From: Chloroflexota bacterium
GTDB taxonomy: Bacteria > Chloroflexota > Ktedonobacteria > Ktedonobacterales > JACDGC01
Length of the DNA: 11,387 bases
Direction of reading: 5' to 3'
Assembly (NCBI GenBank): GCA_021812265.1
Contig: JAKAOI010000027.1
Coordinates: 1-11,387 of the forward strand
The first letter of the stretch is position 1, and each line of letters opens with the position of its first letter. The notes beneath the pieces were generated by a model, which worked only from the letters and a program-made list of their open reading frames with translations, had not been told where the DNA came from and did not search any database. The position numbers were made by a program, and so were the translations under genes. Below, piece by piece: positions 1-6,575 of this stretch.

Positions 1-465
1 GGCGATGATGGCTCCGGCGCGCGCGCTGGTTTTTACGGCGATATGCGACGTTTGCGCTGCAGTTTGCGGCGTGCGGCTGTTAAACGCGGCGCTGCGGGCC
101 ATGCGCGCGCCGACGGCTACGCACACTGCGCTGATGGCAGTTTCCGCGAGATATGATATATGCGGGTGGAATCCGTTGGCAAATATATACGCGGCGGCGA
201 CCGCAATGGTAAGGACAGGCCAAAATGTTTGCGCCGGATCCATCAGTTTTATCCACATTTGGATTGACTGCGCGCTGTGCGAACGTCGCGCGATATCCTT
301 AGCGTATTTTGACGCGGCGGAGAAGTTTTGGTTTCCATGAAAAAACTGCTGTGAGTCTTTATCGGGCAGCGAGTCGGTAATTTTGCGGCGCATTGATTTG
401 ATTCGGGTTGCGGAATCTTCAAGCGAATCTGACGATTTTACGGTTTGTTGTTCGGTGTCATCCAT
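1..465 (-). CDS. N-terminal part of a membrane protein, possibly a divergent membrane-bound pyrophosphatase (runs off the left edge)
   Basis: The frame is open from the ATG at 465 to the edge of the window, giving 155 residues with no stop. Residues 1-80 are hydrophilic. A first membrane segment lies at about 81-99 (FWPVLTIAVAAAYIFANGF) and a second at about 103-123. The part after the second segment, with SAAFNSRTPQTAAQ followed by ARAGAIIA, resembles the third-helix region of H+/Na+-translocating pyrophosphatases (VGM..A..AN.RTA.AA, then AF.GGAV.G). The usual first helix of that family is replaced here by the long soluble tail, so if the relation is real the protein is atypical. The start overlaps the stop of the translin gene by 8 nt (ATGGATGA), which implies translational coupling. 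The catalytic acidic loops of pyrophosphatases would lie beyond the window and cannot be checked. The gene is secure as a reading frame; the family call is tentative. Confidence 0.45.
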   Translation of the reverse strand, partial: MDDTEQQTVKSSDSLEDSATRIKSMRRKITDSLPDKDSQQFFHGNQNFSAASKYAKDIARRSHSAQSIQMWIKLMDPAQTFWPVLTIAVAAAYIFANGFHPHISYLAETAISAVCVAVGARMARSAAFNSRTPQTAAQTSHIAVKTSARAGAIIA

Positions 466-1141
466 TTTCAGGCATATCCTTTACTGGTGAAGTGCGGGAA
501 TCAGAGTTTTCAAATAGACGTGTCATATGATCAATGTGTGTTTGTAATTTTTTATTCATAAACGCCGAGGTAAAATCGCCGCGGGTTTTTTCAATTATTC
601 CGCGGGCTGAATCTACCGTGCGGCGCAGGTTATTGGTGAGCGCATCGGGGAAAATTAACGCCGCCAGCGCGCCATATATATCATCCATTGTTTGCAGCAG
701 ATATTCACACACATCCATATTATCATGAATCATTTCATAAAGCAGATGTCTGCGCAGTTCGCCTATAGCTTCACCCAGCCCATTGATATATGGCGCCCAT
801 TCCACCTGCAAATCTGCCGGACCCGGCAAGTTTTGCTGCTGGATGATTGCCAGCGACACTGCGGCTTCGGCGTATTCTTTTTGCGCGTCTTGAATTGTTC
901 CGGAAAAATAGAGATCTGGGTGTTCTTTTGTTGTTGTTTGAATCTGTTCCAATAAGTTGCGCGCCTGAAGTATTCGCTGCTGCGCTTCGGCAAATTCTTT
1001 GCGGTGTATAAAGCGCACGGCGGAGCCGCTTAACTGAATCACTTTGCGCGACAGGGCAATTTCATGTTCGCGCGCAAGATTTTTTTGCGTAAAATAAGTG
1101 TCCGCGTCCGTGTGAATTTTCTGTATATCAATTGTTTTCAT
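458..1141 (-). CDS. Translin/TRAX-family RNA-binding protein, possible ribonuclease
   Basis: A 227-residue all-helical protein showing several translin-family signatures in order: SRKVIQLSGSAVRFIHR (31-47), HPDLYFSGTIQDAQKEYAEA (74-93), GLGEAIGELRRHLL (121-134) and PDALTNNLRRTVDSAR (165-180) followed by KTRGDFT. Translin and TRAX assemble into octameric barrels that bind single-stranded RNA or DNA; in the eukaryotic C3PO complex TRAX supplies endoribonuclease acidic residues. The TRAX Glu pair spaced three apart in a QEYVEA-type motif is present here as E89 and E92. A third acid, an Asp in a GVADLTGEL-type segment, may correspond to E124, which is inference. The start at 1141 was preferred over an upstream ATG at 1255 because the upstream extension has no translin similarity and would overlap the preceding gene; AGGAG lies 14 nt upstream, a long spacing. 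The gene sits 34 nt after the single-pass membrane gene and overlaps the downstream membrane gene. Bacterial members are scattered, so transfer is possible. Confidence 0.85.
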   Translation of the reverse strand: MKTIDIQKIHTDADTYFTQKNLAREHEIALSRKVIQLSGSAVRFIHRKEFAEAQQRILQARNLLEQIQTTTKEHPDLYFSGTIQDAQKEYAEAAVSLAIIQQQNLPGPADLQVEWAPYINGLGEAIGELRRHLLYEMIHDNMDVCEYLLQTMDDIYGALAALIFPDALTNNLRRTVDSARGIIEKTRGDFTSAFMNKKLQTHIDHMTRLFENSDSRTSPVKDMPENG

Positions 1142-1175
1142 TATGGGCGGTTCGGCTCCTGACAATGAGTATAGC

Positions 1176-1724
1176 TTACGTATTTTGCCGCAGATTTTGT
1201 ATTTCGGCGGCGATAATTTGTTGTATTTGTGTGTTATTTGCGGCGCATACCGCATATGTGTCGCTTACAGATGTTCCACAGATAGTTTCGGATTGCAGCG
1301 CGTTATAGAGTATCAATAGTTCGCTTTGGGTGTTTTCTGCTCCGAAAGGCGTATGTATGTGGTTTAGGCTGACGGAATTTAGGCTGATTTGCCGGGAAAG
1401 CGGCGCAAGACATTTTTGCGTTGCGGTAAATGTTTTATATTTGAGATAGCATTGATTGATTTTAGCGCTTTCCGTCGCTATCCATTGTGTTTGTGAATTT
1501 TTGATCGAATTATATATTTGTAATTGATGATTTGCAAGGATCCCTTGAAACAAAAGCAGCGTACACAGCGCCAGCGCGCTTGCGGCAAATAATATTTCGC
1601 GCGCGCGCCGGCGTAAGGCCTGTAAAAACGCCATATTATCAAAATCGCCGCCGAATTCGTTTTTGTTCCAAAGCACACTGCTGTATATTTGTTGTTTTAC
1701 TTGAATAAGTGTTTGCGCAGCCAT
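1176..1724 (-). CDS. Single-pass membrane protein with four-cysteine outer domain, unknown function
   Basis: A 182-residue protein that I do not recognise. The N-terminal 43 residues are soluble and end in a basic cluster (RRRAR, 38-42). One hydrophobic helix follows at about 44-64 (LFAASALALCTLLLFQGILA), and then a polar domain of about 118 residues. By the positive-inside rule the C-terminal domain faces the periplasm or exterior. That domain has C92, C105, C149 and C160, which could form two disulfides. The start ATG at 1724 is preceded by AAGGGA with 4-5 nt spacing, a credible ribosome binding site. It is first in a run of three minus-strand genes (this gene, then the translin-family gene, then the possible membrane pyrophosphatase) with gaps of 34 nt and an 8-nt overlap, so they are probably co-transcribed. 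No promoter can be placed firmly. Confidence 0.65.
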   Translation of the reverse strand: MAAQTLIQVKQQIYSSVLWNKNEFGGDFDNMAFLQALRRRAREILFAASALALCTLLLFQGILANHQLQIYNSIKNSQTQWIATESAKINQCYLKYKTFTATQKCLAPLSRQISLNSVSLNHIHTPFGAENTQSELLILYNALQSETICGTSVSDTYAVCAANNTQIQQIIAAEIQNLRQNT

Positions 1725-2180
1725 AGTTCCCTTACTTACAATACATGATTCCGATTAATTTACATTCTTTGACAATAATACAGACGAACACCGATGAGAA
1801 AATGGGCATTTTCAGCGTATACTATAAGATATTATTGCCATAGCCGCCACAGAAAAAATACTTGATGCGCTTCCATCAAATGATACATTTGGATTTTGCG
1901 GCATGACAATATAATGGCCGAAAACGCCTGAAAAATTTCTGAACGCATGAATATGAAGTTTCACAACCCCACCGGAATGTTTGCAGCGATATCGGCGCAA
2001 GATTTTTCACGATTTATGTTTTCCTTTGGCGCCAGCGCACGCAATAAACGCGGTGATTTTGTGAGTTTCAGAATACCGCCGTGTGTCAATAGAGTTCCTA
2101 CTTATATGATACTCACTACCGAAATAGATTCGTCAAGAAAATATACGGTTGGGGAGTGTTTTTGTTCACCGCAAAGCGGT
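1725..2180. other. Gene-poor interval, possible decayed coding sequence
   Basis: No convincing gene fills these 456 bases. The best candidate is a minus-strand frame at 1961-2089, 42 codons from a TTG preceded by AGGA at 6 nt, encoding a short basic peptide (THGGILKLTKSPRLLRALA, then polar residues). It matches no family that I recognise. A plus-strand frame over the same bases (1947-2186) is longer but has no better support. A short hairpin (ACCGC-AAA-GCGGT, 2169-2181) overlaps the last base of the folK stop codon and lacks a T-run on the minus strand. The stretch most likely holds the folK 3' untranslated region, promoter sequence for the membrane-protein/translin gene set, and perhaps remnants of an older gene. 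Confidence 0.3.
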
Positions 2181-2726
2181 TTATAACGCCGCCGGTTCCC
2201 GTAAAGTATTCAAATCGCCGATTGGGTGGCAGGAAGGATCGTGAACCGCGTCCGCCAGATCTTGAATAGTCCGCTGCGCAAAGGGATGGATGAATCCGGG
2301 TTGAATTTCCCGCATGGGATATAACACAAATGCACGTTCGGTCAGCCGAAGATGCGGCACAATCAAGGTTGGCGTGGTTAAAGTAATATAATCTTCGGTT
2401 TTTAGCGGAATTTCGATATGTGAAGCAAATAAAATGTCAATATCGATGATGCGCGGCCCATTATGAATATAGTTGATATCAAAGGTTCGCCCCATTGCGT
2501 GTTCTATAGATTTTGCAAGAGCAAGAATATCCGGCAGGGAAAGACTTGTTTTACAGGTTAGCGCCATATTGAGAAATGTTGGCTGATTCGGCAGATACAT
2601 GGGATTGCTTTCGTACACATGCGACATCTGAAGTATTGCGCAATAACACTCTATCCGGCTTACAGCTTCGCGCAGATTTTGCGGGCGATTGCCTAAGTTA
2701 GAGCCTAGACTTAAATATATATACAT
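2181..2726 (-). CDS. folK: 2-amino-4-hydroxy-6-hydroxymethyldihydropteridine diphosphokinase (HPPK)
   Basis: Transfers pyrophosphate from ATP to 6-hydroxymethyl-7,8-dihydropterin in tetrahydrofolate synthesis, in the cytoplasm. From the ATG at 2726 the protein has 181 residues, slightly longer than the usual 160 or so. Family signatures are complete: SLGSNLGNR (5-13) at the N-terminus, VYESNPMYLPNQPTFLN (37-53), GPRIIDIDIL with the catalytic Asp pair (90-99), and PHLRLTERAFVLYPM (123-137). An upstream GTG at 2759 would add 11 residues before the normal N-terminus; the ATG at 2726 is favoured because the SLGSN strand then begins at residue 5, although its AAGG sits very close (3-4 nt). No folP or folB partner lies beside it; the gene stands alone between a gene-poor interval and a hairpin element. 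Confidence 0.93.
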   Translation of the reverse strand: MYIYLSLGSNLGNRPQNLREAVSRIECYCAILQMSHVYESNPMYLPNQPTFLNMALTCKTSLSLPDILALAKSIEHAMGRTFDINYIHNGPRIIDIDILFASHIEIPLKTEDYITLTTPTLIVPHLRLTERAFVLYPMREIQPGFIHPFAQRTIQDLADAVHDPSCHPIGDLNTLREPAAL

Positions 2727-2790
2727 ACACCTTATTAAATCCTCAGCAGGATATACCACATTTGTATCAAACAGATATGGTTCTGTCTAC

Positions 2791-2802
2791 TTTTGGCCAA
2801 AA
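2791..2802. repeat. Perfect 12-bp palindrome TTTTGGCCAAAA
   Basis: A fully self-complementary 12-mer 65 bases upstream of the folK start, in the divergent interval between folK (minus) and the flavoprotein gene (plus). Its position suits a dimeric-regulator operator for folK, but no known operator consensus is recognised and chance is possible. Confidence 0.2.
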
Positions 2803-2844
2803 CGTCATAGATCTGCATATTTTGGCGTCTCAAAATTAATCTAT

Positions 2845-2955
2845 AGACCTGAACGAAAGCGAAGCATACGGCAAGAGGCGCAGGGGGCAGCATGCCCTCT
2901 GACAGGAATGTGGGGGGTCCCCACATTCCTGTGTTCTTTTTTACGGTTCAGGTCT
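2845..2955. repeat. Compound double-hairpin element 1 within an outer inverted repeat
   Basis: Outer 10-bp arms AGACCTGAAC (2845-2854) and GTTCAGGTCT (2946-2955) enclose two hairpins. The first is 2881-2889 with 2893-2901, 9 bp including one G-U, loop of 3. The second is a perfect 14-bp stem, 2902-2915 with 2919-2932, loop GGT, followed by a T-rich run (2934-2942). The T-rich run after the strong stem would terminate plus-strand transcription, but no plus-strand gene ends here. A similar arrangement recurs at 9354-9485, which suggests a dispersed intergenic repeat family rather than an ordinary terminator. Confidence 0.7.
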
Positions 2956-2961
2956 GTAATA

Positions 2962-2990
2962 TTGCATAATTAATAATTATATGCTAATAT
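2962..2990 (+). promoter_or_regulatory. Probable sigma70-type promoter of the flavoprotein gene
   Basis: TTGCAT (2962-2967) and TAATAT (2985-2990) are separated by 17 bases in an AT-rich stretch 48 bases upstream of the ATG at 3038. The element directly follows the outer arm of the double-hairpin repeat, so hairpin folding and promoter activity might interact. Assigned by consensus match only. Confidence 0.45.
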
Positions 2991-3037
2991 AAGAATATAA
3001 GAATAAAATTCTTAAATGTACCAGAAAGCTGATTATT

Positions 3038-4453
3038 ATGTCGATACACGAAACCTATTATCAAACCGCTATTCTTGGCGCCGGCGGCGGCGGATATCCT
3101 GCGGCGTTTGCGCTTGCCCGCAGCGGTATTTCTACTGTCCTGATAGATGACAAAGGCAATTTAGGCGGGCATTGCTTGTTTGAAGGCTGTGTTCCATCAA
3201 AAGCGATTCGTGAAGGAGCTTCGCTTGCGGCGTTTGCTCATAAACCATCTAAGGCCGGCGTTTCCCTAACATTTAAAAATCCGCTTCGCTGGAAAGATGT
3301 TCGTGATTTTAAGGATGGCATGCAAACGCGGCGCTACGCTCAACATTTGGAAGATGTGCGCGCCGCGGCGAATGTAACGCTGGTTAAGGGCCGAGGAACC
3401 ATTATCGATGAACATTCCCTTGAAATGATTGACTATACTGCGCAGGAGACGACACGTGTGCGCTTTGATAACTTGATTATTGCGACGGGGTCGCACGCAA
3501 AATATTTGCCGATTCCGGGCGGAAGCAGCACGTTAACCAGTCATGATCTTTTTGCGTGGCAAGAGGCGCTGGAAGAATTACCGAAACGGATTATCATTAT
3601 TGGCGCCGGTTATATCGGGGTTGAAATCGCCTTTATGCTTGCAGAATTCGGTGTTCACATTACTATGTTTGAAGCGCTGGATCGCATTCTGCCGCAGATG
3701 GATGAGGAAATCAGTCAAACACTGGATGGTATTTTGCGGGAACGCGCCAATATTATTGTAAGCGCAAAAGTTATACGCATTGAAGACGCCGGCGCGGAAA
3801 AAGCGGTAACTGTGCAAACCGCCGCCGGTGAAAAAACGTATAAAGCCGACGCAGTGTTAACCGCCATCGGTCGCGGACCCAATGTTGGGACGGATATCGG
3901 CTTAGCAAACGCGGGTATTCATTTCGACGCGCGAGTGGGTATATTTACAGACACCGCTATGCGCACGAATATGCCGCATATTTTTGCGACAGGTGATGTC
4001 ACCACAAAGTCAATGCTATTTCATGCGGCAGCTCGTATGAGCCAGGTTGCGGCGTATAACATTCTCTACCCCGATCGTCCTGCCGATACTTTTGAGCCGT
4101 TGGAGATGCCGGCGACGGTATTTTCAGATCCCGAAGCGCACACAGTTGGTTATACTTTGGCGCAAGCTGAGGCAAATGGCTTACATGTGTTTGAGATTCG
4201 CCGGCCTATGGGGGTTGAGGCGCGCGCGCAGATTTTGGAAGAGACACGGGGCTTTTTTAAGATGATTGTGGAAAAAGACACCGAAAGAATAGTTGGTGTA
4301 CAAGCGGTTGGGGTAGACGCCGCCGCAATTTCCGCTATATCGCATATAGCAGTGCGGCAGCGGCTGACGATAGATGATCTTTCGCGTATGACGTTTCCGC
4401 ATCCTACGCAATTTGAGATTTTCGATCGCATTACCCGCAAGTATATTCATTAG
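3038..4453 (+). CDS. Dihydrolipoyl dehydrogenase-type pyridine nucleotide-disulfide oxidoreductase
   Basis: A 471-residue class I flavoprotein disulfide reductase. In order: FAD-binding GAGGGG (14-19); redox-active cysteine pair C46 and C51 in GGHCLFEGCVPSK; ATGS (149-152); NAD-binding GAGYIG (189-194) with an acidic E212 at the end of the second strand, which favours NAD over NADP; FATGD (316-320) for the FAD ribityl contact; and a C-terminal dimerisation domain with HPTQFE (455-460), whose His and Glu form the catalytic dyad. It fits the E3 subunit of 2-oxoacid dehydrogenase complexes, which reoxidises protein-bound dihydrolipoamide. The GGHC..EGC active site and the FPHPT (rather than HAHPT) motif mark a divergent branch, and there are no E1 or E2 genes nearby, so a related NADH-disulfide or quinone reductase role is possible. 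The mercuric-reductase C-terminal Cys pair is absent. The gene has its own promoter and terminator, so it is monocistronic. Confidence 0.85.
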   Translation: MSIHETYYQTAILGAGGGGYPAAFALARSGISTVLIDDKGNLGGHCLFEGCVPSKAIREGASLAAFAHKPSKAGVSLTFKNPLRWKDVRDFKDGMQTRRYAQHLEDVRAAANVTLVKGRGTIIDEHSLEMIDYTAQETTRVRFDNLIIATGSHAKYLPIPGGSSTLTSHDLFAWQEALEELPKRIIIIGAGYIGVEIAFMLAEFGVHITMFEALDRILPQMDEEISQTLDGILRERANIIVSAKVIRIEDAGAEKAVTVQTAAGEKTYKADAVLTAIGRGPNVGTDIGLANAGIHFDARVGIFTDTAMRTNMPHIFATGDVTTKSMLFHAAARMSQVAAYNILYPDRPADTFEPLEMPATVFSDPEAHTVGYTLAQAEANGLHVFEIRRPMGVEARAQILEETRGFFKMIVEKDTERIVGVQAVGVDAAAISAISHIAVRQRLTIDDLSRMTFPHPTQFEIFDRITRKYIH

Positions 4454-4503
4454 GCAGATGATACTTGACTAAGCGGCTGATAGCAAATAATAAGCCGTAT
4501 ATC

Positions 4504-4547
4504 CCGGCGGAGTATGTACTGTTGCAGTGAAGCTCCGCCGGTTTTTT
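4504..4547 (+). terminator. Rho-independent terminator of the flavoprotein gene
   Basis: A 9-bp perfect stem CCGGCGGAG (4504-4512) and CTCCGCCGG (4533-4541) is closed by a 20-nt loop and followed at once by six T (4542-4547), 51 bases after the stop codon. Confidence 0.85.
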
Positions 4548-4692
4548 GTGTATGTAAATGGAAAGTATCTTTGTTTTGTTTTTTTAGTGTTTTTCGCGAA
4601 ATATGGAATTAACTATGAGTGGGGAAATTAAGAAGAGCAACGTTGCGTGGAGGCAACGGCAACATGATGTATGAAGCTATATAAAAAAAGAG

Positions 4693-4766
4693 CGGTGCCG
4701 AGGGGATTCGAACCCCCGATCACCCACGTGACAGGCGGGTATGTTAGACCGCTACACCACGGCACC
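4693..4766 (-). tRNA. tRNA-Asp (anticodon GUC)
   Basis: Read on the minus strand, the 74-nt gene folds into a full cloverleaf. The acceptor stem GGTGCCG/CGGCACC is perfect, the anticodon stem CCCGC/GTGGG (one G-U) encloses loop CTGTCAC with anticodon GTC, and the T arm has loop TTCGAAT. The discriminator base is G. CCA is not encoded: the sequence continues as CTC and seven T (4682-4688), a likely simple terminator, so CCA must be added by tRNA nucleotidyltransferase. A short palindrome (GTTGTTTCAACAAC, 4770-4783) precedes the 5' end in the leader. Confidence 0.97.
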
Positions 4767-4789
4767 ACTGTTGTTGAAACAACATGTTT

Positions 4790-4818
4790 ATTATATCATG
4801 CGCAGAGGCGCTTGTCAA
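4790..4818 (-). promoter_or_regulatory. Consensus sigma70 promoter of tRNA-Asp
   Basis: On the minus strand TTGACA (4818-4813) and TATAAT (4795-4790) are both perfect consensus hexamers with an ideal 17-base spacer, 24 bases upstream of the mature tRNA 5' end. The match supports a sigma70 housekeeping system in this organism. Confidence 0.88.
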
Positions 4819-4948
4819 GCCGGCGCGGCTGAATGGAGCGGCGAGAATCGCAGACAGGCAAATTGAAAGACATGAGCAGGATAGCGAGGATGGGCAATTC
4901 CAAATAATATTTTTTGGGGTTGTAGCGGTCTGGTGTGGCGCTCTGCAT
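4796..4948 (-). CDS. Possible small membrane-anchored protein, 50 residues, unknown
   Basis: A minus-strand frame from the ATG at 4948 to the TGA at 4796 encodes 50 residues: a polar start (MQSATPDRYNPKKYY), a hydrophobic stretch at about 16-33 (LELPILAILLMSFNLPVC) and a strongly basic tail (SRRSIQPRRLDKR). Many of its codons end in G or C, as expected of real genes here and not of random spacer. A purine-rich A-run precedes the start but there is no clear Shine-Dalgarno. It overlaps the tRNA-Asp promoter completely: its last codons contain the -35 hexamer and its stop abuts the -10. The LPVC segment does not fit a lipobox. It may be a genuine small protein or a chance frame. Confidence 0.35.
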   Translation of the reverse strand: MQSATPDRYNPKKYYLELPILAILLMSFNLPVCDSRRSIQPRRLDKRLCA

Positions 4949-5165
4949 AGTCGCTTTTTTTTAAGAAGCGCCGGCGCGCTGAATTATGATATACTGTGGC
5001 GTAACTTTGCGCCTCTTGCAAGATGATATACATAATAGACATAGAATCTTTGCTATGCTTTTTATTGAATATTTGCAAGATGCGCGCCACTTGCGCCGGA
5101 ACCAATGCAAATCTCTATGGATCTGGCGGAAGACCTATGATAAAAAGCAGTTAAATGACACCATC

Positions 5166-6455
5166 ATGATTGAAAGAAAAAATGAGCCACTGGAGCCGGA
5201 ATATGTGTTTTCCGCGGAAATAGTTGTTACGGAATGGACAAATCAAGGATTAGTCCGCGGAGTGATTGTGACTGCCGGTGATCCTAATTTACCGGAAGGA
5301 TCAATAGTAGAATTTATTGGCGGCATACCCGGTGAGCGTGTACTGGCAGATATTAAGTTTTTTGCGGTATGGCGCCCAAAGCAGGCTGTACAGCGGAAGT
5401 ACGCGATTACTGTGCGCGAAGTTATAGCATCTGCTTCACAGCAGCGAACACAGCCGCGTTGCCAGCATTTTGGCGCTTGTGGAAGTTGTCGGCTGCAGCA
5501 CCTTACCTATGAAGCGCAGTTGCAATGGAAATGGGATCGTGTTTATTTGGAGTTTGCAAAATGGAGTTTAAATACATCGGCGCTTCAGCCGGTGATTGGG
5601 GCGGAAAATCCATGGAATTACCGGAACCATATGCGTTTTTCGGTAAATTCGCAGGGGAAAGCTGGGCTGACATTTTTTCAATCTCATCAGATTATTCCTT
5701 TAACTGAATGTCCAATTGCGCACCCCACAATTAATCGTATATTGCAGGCGTTAGCTTCTATAAGGCTGGCAAAGCCGCAAATTGGCATACGCTGCGGGGC
5801 AAATACCGGTGAGGCGCTGTTATTTCCGCAAGTGGAAAACTTACCTGCAGCAGAGTTGGCGCAAGAAGGCATAGCTGTGCAAAAAGAAACATTGCGCGAA
5901 ACAATTGGTGGCTGCGTATTTACCATCAGGGCTAATTCATTTTTTCAAACCAATACTCCACAAGCGGAAAAGATGGCGCAGTTAGTGTTAAACGCTGCGC
6001 CGCGCAGCTCCAATCCTGCAATAGCCGACGCATATTCTGGCGTGGGTGTTTTTGCTGCGCTATTGGCAAAATTTGGCGCAGGAAGAATTGCGGCGATTGA
6101 GGAAAGCGCCGCAGCAGTGAAAGACGCGAAAGCAAATTTTGCCGCGTTGGGTATTTCTGATGTTGAAATGATTTGTGGAAAGGTAGAAGAAATTCTGCCT
6201 CTGCGACAAGATCGCTTTGACGCGATTATTATCGATCCACCGCGCGCCGGCTGCTATCCGCAAGTTTTGCAAGCAATTTTGGAGCAGCAAATTCCTCACG
6301 TCATCTATATTTCTTGCGATCCCGCAACGTTGGCGCGCGACACTCATATTTTGTGCGCCGGCGGATATCGGCTGCTTTCGGCGCAGCCGCTGGATATGTT
6401 TCCGCATACGTATCATATTGAGTGTGTGGTATTGCTGTCAATAGTAAAAGAGTGA
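5166..6455 (+). CDS. RlmD/TrmA-family 23S rRNA (uracil-5-)-methyltransferase with [4Fe-4S] cluster
   Basis: SAM-dependent RNA m5U methyltransferase of the RlmD/RumA type, 429 residues from the ATG at 5166. An N-terminal TRAM RNA-binding domain (about 12-85, with FIGGIPGERV at 50-59) is followed by the Fe-S cysteines C99, C105, C108 (RCQHFGACGSC) and C182 (LTECPI). The methyltransferase half has FFQTNTPQA (259-267), SAM motif DAYSGVG (288-294), DPPRAGC (357-363), the catalytic Cys384 in YISCDPATLARD, and the terminal PHTYHIECVVLL with the base E419. The frame is open upstream to 4986, but residues before 5166 have no family similarity, so the internal ATG is preferred even though its Shine-Dalgarno is poor. 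Substrate (U1939-, U747-like or tRNA) cannot be fixed from sequence; the cluster excludes TrmA itself. The last 42 nt of the gene recur at 8572-8613. Confidence 0.9.
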   Translation: MIERKNEPLEPEYVFSAEIVVTEWTNQGLVRGVIVTAGDPNLPEGSIVEFIGGIPGERVLADIKFFAVWRPKQAVQRKYAITVREVIASASQQRTQPRCQHFGACGSCRLQHLTYEAQLQWKWDRVYLEFAKWSLNTSALQPVIGAENPWNYRNHMRFSVNSQGKAGLTFFQSHQIIPLTECPIAHPTINRILQALASIRLAKPQIGIRCGANTGEALLFPQVENLPAAELAQEGIAVQKETLRETIGGCVFTIRANSFFQTNTPQAEKMAQLVLNAAPRSSNPAIADAYSGVGVFAALLAKFGAGRIAAIEESAAAVKDAKANFAALGISDVEMICGKVEEILPLRQDRFDAIIIDPPRAGCYPQVLQAILEQQIPHVIYISCDPATLARDTHILCAGGYRLLSAQPLDMFPHTYHIECVVLLSIVKE

Positions 6456-6463
6456 GAGTGTGC
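6414..6463 (+). repeat. 50-bp direct repeat, copy 1 (3' end of the methyltransferase gene)
   Basis: The last 42 nt of the methyltransferase gene plus 8 nt are repeated without mismatch at 8572-8621. Similarity resumes after an 18-nt gap in this copy: 6464-6485 matches 8640-8661 at 19 of 22 positions. This copy is in the intact gene. Confidence 0.95.
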
Positions 6464-6575
6464 AAAAGGCTTGAAATAAGGGGATTTGTGATTTTTACTG
6501 TTCGAAAATCGGTGGCTGGAAACCGTGATTTTGTCGGTTCACGGGAATAAGTCCAAAGGGCGATTTTTAGAGCGT

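Noticed and set aside
5..340. Plus-strand frame of 111 codons at the left edge
   Set aside because: It is antisense to the open frame that continues the translin gene set and has no recognisable motif.
692..955. Plus-strand frames opposite the translin gene
   Set aside because: They are shadows of a conserved protein on the minus strand.
3038..4453. Mercuric reductase
   Set aside because: No N-terminal HMA domain, no C-terminal vicinal cysteine pair and no mer genes nearby; the HPTxxE dyad indicates a dihydrolipoyl-dehydrogenase type.
4637..4665. GCAACGTTGC and CGTTGC-GCAACG inverted repeats downstream of tRNA-Asp as a terminator
   Set aside because: On neither strand is the stem followed by a T-run; the seven T directly after the tRNA are the more likely stop signal.
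4986..5165. Longer N-terminus for the methyltransferase
   Set aside because: The added 60 residues have no family similarity and no ribosome site; the TRAM domain begins shortly after the ATG at 5166.
6523..6544. CCGTGA/TCACGG hairpin as terminator of the methyltransferase gene
   Set aside because: Only a 6-bp stem with a 10-nt loop and no following T-run.
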